NCBI RefSeq assembly: GCF_033568475.1
Contig: NW_027331831.1
Coordinates: forward strand, 4,092,001 to 4,156,000
DNA from: Henckelia pumila
Taxonomy: Eukaryota > Streptophyta > Magnoliopsida > Lamiales > Gesneriaceae
Direction of reading: 5' to 3'
Length of the DNA stretch: 64,000 nt
Translations under genes and position numbers: made by a program
In this document: one piece after another, positions 1 through 11,689 of the stretch
How the letters are laid out: the number at the start of each line of letters is the position of its first letter
How positions within the stretch are numbered: position 1 is the first letter of the stretch
The notes under the pieces: generated by a model
The model's database searches: none
What the model saw: the letters and a program-made list of their open reading frames with translations, nothing else
What the model was told of the DNA's origin: nothing

Positions 1-1467
1 GCCCAGCCCGGGCCTCATATTGGGGCGCGGGCTGCCCGGGATTGTCCCGGGCAGCACGGGAAAAATTAAAATTAATTATAATTAAAATTTTAAAATTTTG
101 AAATTTTAGTTTTTGGTCCGATCGAAAATTGTTTTTGATTGGTCCACGAGGCATCGGATCAAATTGTTTGAGTCCAAAATTTTTAAAATTGATTTTTGGA
201 TAAATTTGAATTTTTGGAAAATTTGTAAATTTTATCCGTTAAATTAGATTTTATAAAATTAATTATTTTGGTACAATTGATGATAAGATATGATCTTATG
301 AAAGTATTAGATAAAATGTGATTTTATCTTTTAAATTATGATGTCATTGCATGTTATCCAATGTTTTAATTATTGAATTAATTATTGGATAAGAGGATGA
401 TCGATTGACATGACCAATGTTTTAGGTGTATGTTAGGTAATTTACATTTGGTTTTATTGTTGTTGGGTTTTTATTAATGGGCTTGGTTTATAGCCCAATT
501 TGAATTGTCATTTGTAATAAAAAGTGGGCTTGGTTTATGGCCCGTTCCCACCCCTTAAATATGTATCCCCTACTTTTCATCGAAATTTATTGTAAATTTG
601 TTAGACTTAGTGGGAGATAAAGATTTAAAGACAATGGTGGGCCCAGCAGACGATAAAGACCGAAGAAATGTAAATGGAAGCTCAATGTAATAGGATTGCA
701 TTGCATACTTGCATATCACCTAGGATTGGACTTAGACTCGTGATTGGCAACCACGGTTCGATTAGATAATGAGATCGATCATCCTTAAATAATATATGAT
801 ATTATTGATGTATGCATGTTTAGACTAAATTGTATGAATCCCGCAAGCATACATAAATTGCATGATGAGACAAATTTTCAAAAATTAAAATCCCTCATTT
901 TAAATATGATTTAAAATTGATATCAAGATTTATAAAAGGAAATTTAAATATTGTTTAAATGTTCCTACCTTCCATCAACGATCAATGTATGAGATGCTAC
1001 CCGCGGATACGGTCTGGCTCATATTATTTGGGGGGGGGGGGGGGGCCCGTTCGTCGGAAAGTTGTACATTGGATCGACACATGTTGTAAGTTGGGTGGAA
1101 CTCCCATGGGATTGGCTCATATTATTGGGGGATCCACATGACGACCGTCCATCACAACTTAATATTTATGGGTAATCTTGACATGTCACAATAAACGGCG
1201 TCATATTATTGGGCCCTTATTGGACATGAGGTAAAAACATGGGGGTTACTTTGGAAGTAATTGGGCTCTACCTTTTGAAAATTATGGTTGGCTGATATTA
1301 TTCGGGACTATGATTTGTCAATTGGACTCCATGTTCCCACTAAGGAATGGAGTTTTTCGTTTTCACTAGAGGGTAGTGAAATCGTTAAAATAGTGGAAGT
1401 GAAATTCATAAAATTAAATTTCGCCATATTTTATGTCTTAGTAAATTAATTAAACAATCACTGATTA
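1..1467 (+). other. Putative 5' leader of the copia element
   Basis: No gene is visible in this stretch. It starts with a GC-rich hairpin (arms 31-41 and 45-55), then is AT-rich, then carries four loosely repeated blocks sharing a CTCATATTATTGGG-like core near 1018, 1116, 1200 and 1292, one of them with a run of 16 G (1030-1045). A T-rich stretch ending in CAG (about 1473-1484) lies just before the gag start and looks like a splice acceptor. Assigning the block to the leader of the downstream element is inference from position. Confidence 0.45.
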
Positions 1468-1497
1468 TTGTCTGTTTTTTTTCAGTATTTCATTACA

Positions 1498-4400
1498 ATG
1501 AATTCGCGCAATCCACTATACTCAATTCTCGAACAAAACAAATTGACTGGCGCAAACTATACGGAATGGTTCCGTAAATTAAAGATTGTTCTAAACTCGG
1601 AGAAAATTTTCTACGTGTTAGAAAAGAATCCTCCAAAGGAAGCACCGGCTAATATAAGTCCGGAAGAATTGGCAAAACTTGATCAATGGTGGGACCATGA
1701 TATCAAGGCTAAATGCTATATGCAAGCTTCAATGTCTGATGAACTCCAGAGGCGATTTGAGGATGCCGTGAATGCTGTTGACATACACATGCACCTTAAG
1801 GAACTTTTTGGAGCTCAGTCAAGGTCGGAGAGGTATGCCACCGTCAAAGAGCTCATGACATGCCGCATGCGAGATGGGACTTCGGTCCGTGAGCATGGGG
1901 TACACATGATTGGGCTCATTGAAAAGTTGGTAACACTCGATTTGACATTGGAGCATGAGCTAAACGCGGACTTGTTGCTTCTTTCCCTTCCTTCATCGTT
2001 TGACGGATTTGTGGTGAACTTCAATATGAACAAGATAGAGGCCACCCTTGAAGAGATGGTCAATATGCTTGTGTCTTATGAGGCCACATTAAAGAAGGAT
2101 AAACCGGTACTCTTGGTTGGCTCCTCTTCTTACTCCAAGAAGGGGCCAAGTGGAAAGGGTAAGAAACGTTCTGCCCCATCCAAGAAAATTGTACCACAAA
2201 AAAAGGCCAAGACAAAAACTTCAAACGTGAACATATCTGGAGATGTTTGTCATCACTACAAGAAACCCGGTCATTGGAAACGTAACTGCAAGGAATACCT
2301 CGAGCAGTTGCGAACTGCAAAGGGTATGTTTTACATTGAAATAAATGTTTCACTTAATACTACTTCTTGGGTATTGGATACCGGATGTGGATCTCACATT
2401 TGCAATGATTTGCAGGTGATGACAAGAAGTCGTAAGCTTAGGATGGGTGAGACCCAGCTGAGGCTCGGAAATAGTTCCAGAGTTGAAGCCAAAGCAGTGA
2501 GAGACGTTTATTTAGTTTTGCAGAACAATTTTAAGTTATTTTTGAGAGATGTTTTATTTGTGCCAGATTTAGTCAAAAACATTATTTCTGTTTCTATGCT
2601 TGATAGAGATGGTTTTTCTTGTAATTTTATGAATGGGATTTGCAATATTTACAAGAATGAATGTTTGATTAGAAATGGACAACTTGAAAATGATCTATAT
2701 AACTTAAAATTAAAAGATGTTCCAATTAATTATGTTGATAAACCGGTAACAACAAATAAAAGGAAAAACGATAGTCAAAACCCGGCAAACCTTTGGCATG
2801 CTAGGCTAGGTCATATTTCCTCAAGGAGGATGAACAAGCTAGTGGGAGAGGGCATGTTTGATATGTCTGATATTAACTCTCTACCTAATTGTGAGTCCTG
2901 CCTAAAAGGAAAAATGACTAAATCTCCTTTCAAAGGAAAGCCTGAGCGTAGTCAAAATCTGTTGGATTTGATCCATACAGATGTTTGTGGACCATTTAGT
3001 ATCGTTACTAAATTTGGTCACACCTACTTCATTACCTTTACTGATGATTATTAGAGGTATGGGTATTTATATTTAATGAAATATAAGTCTGAATCATTTG
3101 AAAAGTTTAAGAATTCAAGGCTGAAGTAAAAAACAAACAAGGTAGAAGTATTAAAGCACTTCGATCGGATCGAGGTGGAGAATACTTAAGTACCGAGTTT
3201 TTGAGCTATCTGAAAGAGAATGGGATTCTCTCTCAGTGGACTCCTCCTATGACACCTCAGCTGAATGGTGTCTCGGAGCGTCGCAATCGAACTTTGTTGG
3301 ACATGGTTCGATCTATGATGAGCTTCACTGAGCTCCCACCTTCGTTTTGGGGATATGCGCTTGAAACGGCGGTACTGTTGTTGAAAAATGTCCACACTAA
3401 AGCAGTAGATAAAACTCCACGAGTTATGGAATGGCAAAGCTCCTAAGTATTCATACTTAAGGATTTGGGGATGTCCTGTTTACGTGAAGCAGACAGTGGG
3501 AGATAAGTTGGATAGTCGATCCACCTTATGTTATTTTGTAGGATATCCGAATAATTCAATCGGATATTATTTCTATCATCTTACTGAAACAAAAGTGTTT
3601 GTTTCAAGGAATGTCACCTTCATGGAGAAGGAGTTCTTATTAGATAAGAAAGGCAAGATGGTGGAACTCGAAGAAATTCGAGAAGAACCCGAGATACAAA
3701 ATAATGATCCTACACCTCAGGAACCATTGATTGACACGCCTATATCTAGGATATCCGAGAGGACTTCTAGACCTCCTATTCGATATGGTCTTCTTCTTGA
3801 AGGGGATCAAAGTGAACCCGACATTGGATGTGATCCAAGAAACTTCAAGGAAACAATTTCTGATGCGGATTCTAATTTATAGCTTGAAGCTATGCAGTCG
3901 GAAATAGACTCGATGCATACAAACCAAGTTTGGTCTTTAGTAGATCCTCCCGATGGAATTGTTCCAATAGGGTGTAAATGGATCTACAAGAGAAAACTTG
4001 GGCCTGATGGTAAGGTACTTACCTACAAGGCACGATTGGTAGCAAAAGGTTATACTCAAAGACAAGGAGTTGACTATGATGAAACCTTTTCACCAGTCGC
4101 AATGTTCAAGTCCATAAGAATCTTTATTGCCATAGCAGCATGGTATGACTATGAGATATGGCAAATAGATGTGAAGACTGCATTTCTTAATGGAAACATT
4201 AAGGAAGAAATCTATATGATGCAGCCCGAGGGATTCACATCCATGTGAAGCGAGCATAAGGTATGCAAGCTTCAGAGATCAATTTATGGTCTCAAACAAG
4301 CATCAAGAAGTTGGAACCAAAAATTTGATGAAACAATAAAGGACTTTGGTTTCATCAAAAACCCGGAGGAACCGTGCGTGTACAAGAAAGTAGTTAAGGA

Positions 4401-5409
4401 TGCGGTGACGTTCTTAGTGCTTTATGTTGATGACATCCTACTCATTGGGAATGACGTAGGGATGTTGCAGTCAACAAAGATATGATTATCAGGTAGATTC
4501 TTGATGAAGGATTTGGGTGAGGCATCCTATATTCTAGGGATACAGATCTATAGAGATAGATCTAAGAGAATGATAGGACTCACTCAAGCAACCTACATCG
4601 ACACCATATTGAAAAGGTTTTCTATGGATGAGTCCAAGAGAGGACATCTACCTATGTGTCATGGAGTTTCTCTATCCAAGTCTATGTGTCCCAAGACTGA
4701 CGAAGAGATAGAGAAAATGACACACATACCATATGCGTCAGCCATAGGTAGTATTATATATGGGATGATATTTACCAGACCGAATGTAGCCTTTGCTCTT
4801 AGTGTCACGAGAAGATATCAGGCTAACCCCGGTCAAATGCATTGGAAAGCCATGAAGGATATTCTTAAGTACTTGAGAAGGACTAAGAATATGTTCATGG
4901 TTTATGGAGGAAGAGAATTGAAATTAGAAGGCTATACCGACTCTAGCTTCCAAAGCGACGTGGATGACTCGAAGTCAACCTCTGGATTTGTATTCATGCT
5001 CAATGGCGGTGCTGTCTCATGGAAGAGTTCCAAGCAAAACACCACAGCGGATTCCACCACTGAGGCAGAATACATTGCAGCATCAGCTACTGCTAAAGAG
5101 GCCGTTTGGATGAGGAATTTCGTCCAAGAGTTGGGCGTAATTCCTGAAGCTGTTGGTCCAGTTCCGGTGTACTGCGACAACACTGGTGCCATTGCTCAGG
5201 AAAAGGAACCAAGGTCTCATCAAAGATCCAAACACGTACTGAGGAAATACCACATCATCCGGGAGATTGTGGAAAGAGGAGACATCACTGTCGAAAGAGT
5301 GGCCTCTACAGACAATATCGCTGATCCACTTACTAAGCCCTTTCCAGGACCATTGTTTGACAAACATCGCGAAGCAATGGGATTGCGTAGTGTGACTAGT
5401 TGGCTTTAG
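1498..5409 (+). pseudogene. copia gag-pol polyprotein, broken
   Basis: Encodes a copia polyprotein in pieces. The likely gag start is the ATG at 1498, since the protein from there begins like copia gags (NPLYSIL...LTGANYTEW); the ATG at 1468 is in frame but precedes a splice-acceptor-like tract. Seen in order: gag; a zinc knuckle with Tyr in place of the second Cys (C-x2-Y-x4-H-x4-C); protease motif DTGC; gag-pre-integrase LWHARLGH; integrase with HTDVCGP and, downstream, the SERRNRT segment; RT with the YVDD motif near 4420; RNase H with a TTEAEY motif near 5060, ending at 5409. Breaks: stops at 3052, about 3880, 4246 and about 4482, plus frameshifts around 3110-3480. The last 302 codons (4501-5409) are open. 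No functional product is expected. Confidence 0.9.
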
Positions 5410-5423
5410 GGCAAGTGGGAGAT
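5410..5423 (+). other. Polypurine tract of the copia element
   Basis: A purine-rich run (GGGCAAGTGGGAGA) lies directly between the RNase H stop codon and the first TG of the LTR, where plus-strand priming occurs in LTR retrotransposons. Confidence 0.7.
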
Positions 5424-7329
5424 TGAAAGAGTGGGTGCCCGGTTAGCCAACTTGTGGCTAAGGGCTTTTGTGACTCTATGTATAAACAATCTTTGTTTAA
5501 TATAATTTACATTCATTAATGGCATTATCTTTGTCTTTCTTCATATTTTTATATTGTGATATACTATTGTTGTTTTGATAAAGATCTTGAATATACTATA
5601 GTGTAAGTAAGATGAGATAGTGAATAAAGAGAGATCACTATTATGAAACACATCTTATAGTCACTGTATATTCTAAACAGTTCCTAGTCAATTGAGCCGT
5701 CCGCTAATAAGGATAAGGATCGCTCGAGATTGAGACTAGCATTTGTGATGCCAAGTACCATGTTTCATTGGTAATGGACATGGAGATGTTCAAAGCATGC
5801 AAATGAATATTCATATGATGAATGATCGAACTACCCTATTCGGACTTTCCAAGTGGTTATCACTTATCGAGTGGATAAAGTCCGCGGTTTTGGTTGTACA
5901 CCATTAGTCCTTACACTTGAAACATCATTAAGACTCTATATGCTAGTACTGTACTTTGACTCGTTTACCGACTCTATTGGGGTCATCAGGTGTCGGGATT
6001 GGGTACAGTTACGACACATATAGGAGTCGATGCTTTGTTGTCAAGGATTCACCACATACTTGCGAGTGTGGATATTCTATGCGATCTGAGGAGATATTAG
6101 TGTGACGAATCTCTGGCCAGAGTAGATGATGTGTTTTAGGTTACTCGGTTTTCCTAGTAACACATGCGATGTCACTATTTGATCTCCAAGATATAATGCA
6201 TAGTTATCGAATCTCGAACGATTCTCGATGCACCAATGGTTGTTGATTCGATCGGGATATATGGATGAAGGGACCGTACTGTACGTTAACCAAAATCTAC
6301 TGGTTCTTGCAGACACTATCAGTGATACCTAGGAAATCATGGGGCGATGTTGCTAGACGCTCTTACCATGATTCGTTGGGCAAGTCGGAAATTGTTGTTC
6401 CGAGTCACAAGGAGTTATGAGCCCACGGCTAGCTGTATCTCTGAACCATTGAGGGTCACACAAGTAATGGATTACTAAACCCCGTTGAGATAGTTAAATT
6501 TAAAGAGTTAAATTTAATGAAAGAGAAGTTGGACTTCTTAACTAAAAGGGAGTGGAATTTCCTAAAATGACATAGAGATGGGCATTTTTGGAAATCACTG
6601 AATTCGGATTCAGAAAAATTATCTTGACTTTAAAAGGTGCAGAAATGGTTTCTGTGCACATTGGTGAAATCGGTTTATCAATCGGAGTCATGATGAATTT
6701 TATATTAATTTCTATAACAACGGGCTTGGCTTGTTGGGCTTAAGTTATGGATTGTGGGCCCTAAGGAGTTAGAGTCCTAATATAATTATAACTTAATCTA
6801 GTCTAGAAATTATCTATAAATACATGTGTAGTGTTTGAAAATTGAAACAATTCATTCTTGCAATTTTCGAAATCACACATATATTTTAAAGGGGAATTTT
6901 CGAAAATTCCTCTGTCCCTTTTGAGAAAATTCGGTCTGTGATTTTTGTGAAAAATTACATTCCGAATTAACAGATCAAATCTATTTATTCTCTACGATAA
7001 ACTTCTGATTGATTTCTAGTGCAATCAATCAGAGGGTTTATGTTTTCTGTTCGTGGACCTTATTCCGGAGATTGATCGTGAAGCCATCGGTTCCCGGGAT
7101 ATACAAGAAGAGCAGATTAAATTCTGTTGGTGTCCATAATCAAGCCGTTGCTTTAAGAGGTAAAATATTATTAATTTTAATTATTATTATTTTACTTGCA
7201 ACATAATTTAATCGTAAAGTTTTGATACTCATGATATGGAATTGTTCCATATCGAAAAAAAATAAAAATTTTTAAACTTTCGCTGCACCGGGTATCAATT
7301 CTTAATTGATTTGAACACGTTTTCCAACA
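5424..7329 (+). repeat. 3' LTR of the copia element
   Basis: A block of about 1906 bp starting TGAAAG after the polypurine tract and ending CCAACA exactly where the interrupted integrase of the next element begins. A TATA box (TATAAATA, 6815-6822) is followed by a transcript-leader-like region. The left partner is outside the window, so neither LTR identity nor insertion age can be judged. The short open frames inside it have no recognisable product. Confidence 0.7.
6815..6822 (+). promoter_or_regulatory. TATA box in copia 3' LTR
   Basis: TATAAATA in an AT-rich context about 500 bp before the LTR end. In this 3' copy it would drive transcription outwards, into the antisense strand of the neighbouring copia fragment. 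Confidence 0.45.
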
Positions 7330-7330
7330 G

Positions 7331-9159
7331 TTTCTCCCTAGAAGGACTTAGGTAGAGAAGCATTAATCAACATACATCTGACCCTTTTCAGAAGAGTTCT
7401 GTTCATTCTCTCTGCTAGGCCATTCTGTTGTGGTGTTCCTACCACTGTTCTGTGTCTGGTAATGCCTTTCTCCTTACATAGTTTCACAAACTTATCTGAT
7501 AAGTATTCCAGCCCATTATATGTTCTCAGGTGTTTAACTCTTTTATCACTCTTGTTCTCAACTGCCAGCAGCCATTCTCTGAACTTGTCATATGCTTCAT
7601 CCTTAGTCTTTAAGATGAATATCCATACTCTCCTTGAGTAATCATCTATCAAAGACATGAAGTATCTGCCTCCACCATGAGTTTTTGTTCGAGAAGGACC
7701 CCATAGATCTGAATGAATGTAGGCCAATGGTTGCTCAGTTGTGTGACTTCCTTGACCAAACGATACTTTTTTAGATTTTCCAAGAGCACAGCTATCACAC
7801 AACTCTAGTCATTCTATCTTATCTCCACCTAATAGACCCTGCTAAGACAGCTCATGTAATCCCTTCTAACTTACATGTCCAAGCCTCAGATGTCATAGCT
7901 TGGTTCTGTCTTGCTGTTCCTGAATACTTGTTGTACTTTCAATAATCGTTTCACCTTGTAGTGCATATAAGAGGTTCTTTTGACAGCCTTCATAACAACC
8001 AGAGATCCTTTTGACACTGAGATACATCCTGCTCCTGATTTGAATGAGTATCCCTGAGCATCCAGTGTTCCCAGTGATATCAAGTTTCTCTTCAACTCGG
8101 GCACATACCTCACCTTGGTGAGTACTCTGTCGATCCCATCATGCATCCTTATTCTGATGTTTCCAGAGCCCTTTATCCTCATGATTGATTATTTTCCAAC
8201 AGTACCATGCCCTGATCTGATTCCTTCAATTTTACAAACCAAGATCTTATAGTACACATGTGAAATGAGCATCCTGAATCCAATATCCATTAGTGGTTTT
8301 GATCACCTTTAGAAACCACCAATACTTCTGCCGAGTCATATCCATCTGTAGCTACGGCCAGAGTACCATCATCTTTAGGTTTTTCATGTTGCTTCCCTTT
8401 CCTATTCGGACAATATCTTCTTAGATGTCCAACCTTCTGACAACCATAGCACTTCATATTACCCAAATTTCAGTTCTGGTATCTTTCTTGACTCTTCGAT
8501 CTGGATTTTGGCATGTATTTCCCACTGGATGTCCTCTTATCACTTCTGCCCCTTGCCGTAAGACCTTCTTCATGGGATTCAATGTTTTTGTTTGACTTTC
8601 TCTGAAGTTACTTGGATTGAATAGCAGACATAAATTCTTCCAATGTTATCGTATGTTCTCTTCCATAGAGCAAAGAATCTCTGAAATTTTGATATGCTTT
8701 TGGAAGAGCATTCAGAATTATCAAAGCCCGATCTTCATCCTCAAGCTTTATTTCAATATTTTCCAAGTCATCCAATATCTTGGTGAATTCTTCGATCTGG
8801 CCGTCTTCAAGATTCTTCTCATCCTTAATCACAAAAGAATACAACCTCTGTTTCATATACAGACGGTTAGCCAGAGATTTCTTCATGTATAGATTCTCAA
8901 GCTTAAGCGACACAGCCACTGCAGATTCTTCTCTGGCCACCTCCCGAAGAGGTCTATCACCCAGATAAAGAATAATTGCACTGTGTGCTTTCTCGAGTAA
9001 TTCATCTTTGTTCTTTATCTCATCAGACATCTCCTCCTTCTCCTTAAGAGCTTCCACCAATCCTTGTTGTATTAGGATTGCCCGTATCTTAATTCTCTAG
9101 AGCGAGAAATCATTCTTGCCCGTAAATTTCTCAATATCAAACTTCATTGATCCCACCAT
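7331..9159 (-). pseudogene. copia gag-integrase fragment, interrupted
   Basis: Gag begins at the ATG at 9159-9157, a few bases after the primer binding site. An in-frame TAG about 20 codons in breaks the N-terminus. The gag_UBN2-type body (9060-8608) contains the KKSLANRLYMKQRLYS stretch. A zinc-knuckle/spacer region (8600-8200) follows in broken frames, then the pre-integrase segment (8182-7886, VRYVPELKRNLISLG) and integrase (7802-7338) with CDSCALGK, HSDLWGP, DDYSRRVW and TPQQNGLAERMNRT. After LPKSF a TAG stands where the family has Trp, and the coding homology stops at 7330 at the insertion junction. Nothing here can be functional. Confidence 0.85.
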
Positions 9160-9169
9160 CTTTGCTTAG

Positions 9170-9190
9170 TTTCCCACGGACAGCGCCACT
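9170..9190 (-). other. Primer binding site of second copia element
   Basis: Directly inside the LTR, the minus strand reads GTGGCGCTGTCCGTGGGAAA. It is nearly the same as the PBS of the gypsy element at 26785-26804. It is not the initiator-Met type (TGGTATCAGAGC) commonest in copia elements. Confidence 0.6.
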
Positions 9191-9990
9191 TGTTAGGAAT
9201 CAATCCGAAAATTTGGTATTCCGAGAAAGTTAACAAACAACACGCACAAGAACAATAATTCCAGATAAGAACACACAACTCAGATCACACACCAACTCAC
9301 GCGAAAGCAAATAAACGACGCAAGTATTTACGTGGTTTGGCAAGAAATTTGCCTACGTCCACGAGAGACCAATACAATCACTTTATTAATCACCAACAGA
9401 ACAAACCAAGCTCAATCAACAGAGCTTATTACAGAGATAGACCAGAAAACTCTTAATGCTAGATACAGACACGATTCAAGCTATTGATACTTGAATTTTC
9501 CCATCACAATCTACGCCCAAGTTTTCTACTCCGAAATCTCTCCTCTTCTCTCTCAATATATTCTGAAGAATTTGATTTTCTGTTATGTTCGTTGCGGCCA
9601 GCTTCCATCTGCTTAAATAGAGAATTACATCGACTTTCATCTTGGGCTTTAGGTCAACAGTAACCTACGACCCAATTATAAAGTCAACATGGTACAACCC
9701 GATAAGCCTTCATTCATCAGTCTAATCTGCCCTCGTACTTGGATCTGCATTGATCTTCCTTCAAGCTTCCAGCTTTACGAAAACTCCATCTGACTTCTAA
9801 TCAAGTCACAGTACTCGAGCAATCGATCTGCATGAACTCATCCGAAGACTCATCTTACCATCACTTTGATCTGATCCCAGTATTCGATCTGCACCATGAA
9901 TTCATCTGATCACTGAACTCATCTGCTATGCACTATTTGATCTGATCTCTTCTCTATTCTCATTCAATCTGATAGAAGCATACTTTAACA
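9191..9990 (-). repeat. 5' LTR of second copia element
   Basis: Ends match as TGTTA (9191) and TAACA (9990), giving an 800-bp LTR next to the PBS. A minus-strand TATA-like box (TATTTAAG, 9619-9612) sits mid-LTR. The U3 part (about 9720-9975) holds around ten copies of an ATCTG/GATCTG core. A longer LTR ending near 10049 (ACAAAACA) cannot be excluded, because no second LTR is available for comparison. Confidence 0.65.
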
Positions 9991-10309
9991 ATCCATTTTC
10001 CATGTTCATGATGTTGCTGTTCTCCTACTCCTGGTGAAATACAACAAAACATCAATTATATCGAAATATTTAAAAATAATTTAAACAATAAAATAACAAA
10101 GTTAAAAGAAAAAATATATAAAGACACTGTTTTAATCAAATTCATTCATTAAAAAAACCAAGGAGTGCATCTATGTCACCAAAAAACATCAAACTCAGAA
10201 TTACATCTCTTGCAAAAATAATACGAACAAAGTACAACAATCGGAATGTGATTTATGAATGAGTGTTTCACATCGACAATGCAAGATTTTCCCTCCATAT
10301 ATCTAATCA
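9991..10309. other. Spacer between copia LTR and Harbinger remnant
   Basis: AT-rich, with no convincing gene. It may be the 3' part or untranslated tail of the Harbinger remnant; the minus-strand frames contain many stops. Confidence 0.4.
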
Positions 10310-10647
10310 TCACATGCATGGAAATTGTTGATGAAATTTTCTTTTATCTCATGGGTCGGGCTGACTATCTCATCATCCACTTCCTCAACAGGATCATGAG
10401 GCATTTTAATCCGGATTAAGTTGTGTAACAACATACAAGCCATTATAATTCTATTTTGTGTTTTCAGCGGATAGAAAGACGAACTTCAAAGTATGGTCCA
10501 TCTCTTTTTCAACAAACAAAAATCTCTTTCAATCACGTTGCGAGCTTGAGAATATCTCCAGTTAAATAACTCTTTATAATTTGTGTATCAACTGCACGGT
10601 TTCCCTAAGCGGATCAAGAATCTCATAGGCATTGGCATATTCATTAT
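10310..10647 (-). pseudogene. PIF/Harbinger transposase C-terminal remnant
   Basis: No long open frame survives, but the minus strand translates to a clear piece of the HARBI1-like DDE domain: an ELFNWRYSQARNVIERDF segment, then LLKKRWTIL, a stretch around FYPLKTQNRIIMACMLLHNLIR, and an acidic tail. These match the conserved C-terminal block (…ARNVIER…F…LK…R…C..LHN.I) of plant PIF transposases. The catalytic N-terminal part is missing. The hAT-type element at 10648 interrupts it upstream of this block. Stops are present. Confidence 0.75.
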
Positions 10648-11502
10648 TAGGGGTGGAATAGGGTTGGGACCCGTCCCGTAAACCCCCTACCCAACTCCCG
10701 TCCCAAAAAGAATCGGGAAAATTTTTTTTCTCTCGATCCCGTACCCAAAATATTTTGGGACCCGACTATTTGGGATCCCGAATGTTCGGGATCCCGTCGG
10801 GTAGGGAGAGAAAATCCCGAATTTTTTTTCATGTTCAAGATTTTTTTCAAAAAATAAAAAAATGTGATAATTTTATTAAATATACTATTTAGAAACTTAT
10901 ATTTATAAATAAAAATAAATATTCCACTTAAAACATATAATATTAAAATATATTGGATAATGTTTCAAAGTTTTGTTAAGAGAAAAAATGTATCGAATAA
11001 TTATTAATAAAATGTTCGGATACAATTACTAAATAAATTTTGTTAAATATATTGTCAAATTAATCTCTTGAGTCTTGTTCTACATATTTGTTCTAATTAG
11101 ATAATTATAAACATGAATTAATTAAATTATTAATTTAATTTTTTTTAAAAATACACAAAAATAAAATGGCATTTCGTGATTTTACAATTTGATCATCCCA
11201 ACAATAAAAATTATACGAATTAAGTTCACAATTAAGTGTTATATGAGTTGCAACCAAATAATATTTAGTTTATTATATTAATAAAATTATTAATAAAATA
11301 TATTATTATATTATTTCGGGATGGGTCGGGAATCCCGTCGGGATAAGGTTTTATTCCCGTTCCGGCTCCCGCTCCCGATATTAATTGGGATGGAAAAAAT
11401 CCCAAAATTTCGTCGACCCGAAATTTTGGATTGATATTTTTTCGGAAAAAGAATGATACGAGATTCGACGGGTCGGAATTTGGGTAATTTTTGCCATCCC
11501 TA
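10648..11502. mobile_element. Non-autonomous hAT-type element, 855 bp, with 8-bp TSD
   Basis: The ends read TAGGGGTGG at the left and, as reverse complement, TAGGGATGG at the right. The flanks are TTCATTAT (10640-10647) and TCCATTAT (11503-11510), an 8-bp duplication with one mismatch, the hAT target-site length. Both terminal 200 bp are rich in GGGATCCCG/CGGGT motifs in inverted arrangement, and the middle (10850-11300) is AT-rich. No transposase is encoded; the two open frames on the minus strand are composition artefacts. It sits inside the Harbinger remnant, so it is younger. Confidence 0.75.
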
Positions 11503-11689
11503 TCCATTATCGCAAAGGTAATAATGGCATGCATACACAAATTTACATTTTTGTGGCCAATATAATATAACAATTAAAATCTGGAAAAACTCTCGTATGT
11601 TCTATTTAACTGAAGATTTTATACAACCAGCGCAAGAGAAAAACGCATCAAGACGGGAATGGTTTAGGAGATCGGTCATTACCTCCTCT

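Larger units (their letters stand above)
1..7329 (+). mobile_element. Ty1/copia LTR retrotransposon, degenerate, 5' LTR outside window
   Basis: A plus-strand copia element with a long leader, a gag-protease-integrase-RT-RNase H reading region (1498-5409), a polypurine tract (5410-5423) and a terminal 1.9-kb block that I read as the 3' LTR (5424-7329, TG...CA). Copia gene order (integrase before RT) is visible directly. Nothing in bases 1-1467 matches the 3' LTR by eye, so the 5' LTR should lie upstream of the window. The coding region carries several stops and frameshifts, so the copy is dead. At 7329/7330 the sequence passes directly into the integrase codons of a second, oppositely oriented copia element, which shows that this element is the younger of the two. 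Confidence 0.85.
7330..9990 (-). mobile_element. Second copia element, 5' half only (Tnt1/Tork-like)
   Basis: Read on the minus strand: LTR (9990 to 9191), primer binding site (9190 to about 9170), gag from 9159, then gag-pre-integrase and integrase, cut off at 7330 in the middle of the integrase catalytic region. The first element begins at that point in opposite orientation, so the missing 3' half (RT, RNase H, 3' LTR) should lie upstream of base 1. The gag has the UBN2-type arrangement seen in Tnt1-like copia elements. Confidence 0.85.

Noticed and set aside
959-1141. 60-codon open frame in copia leader
   Set aside because: It is created by the G-run and repeat units and has no domain.
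4932-5367. Minus-strand open frames opposite copia RNase H
   Set aside because: They mirror the coding strand and have no independent features.
8617-8968. Plus-strand open frames opposite the copia gag
   Set aside because: Shadow frames of the minus-strand gag.
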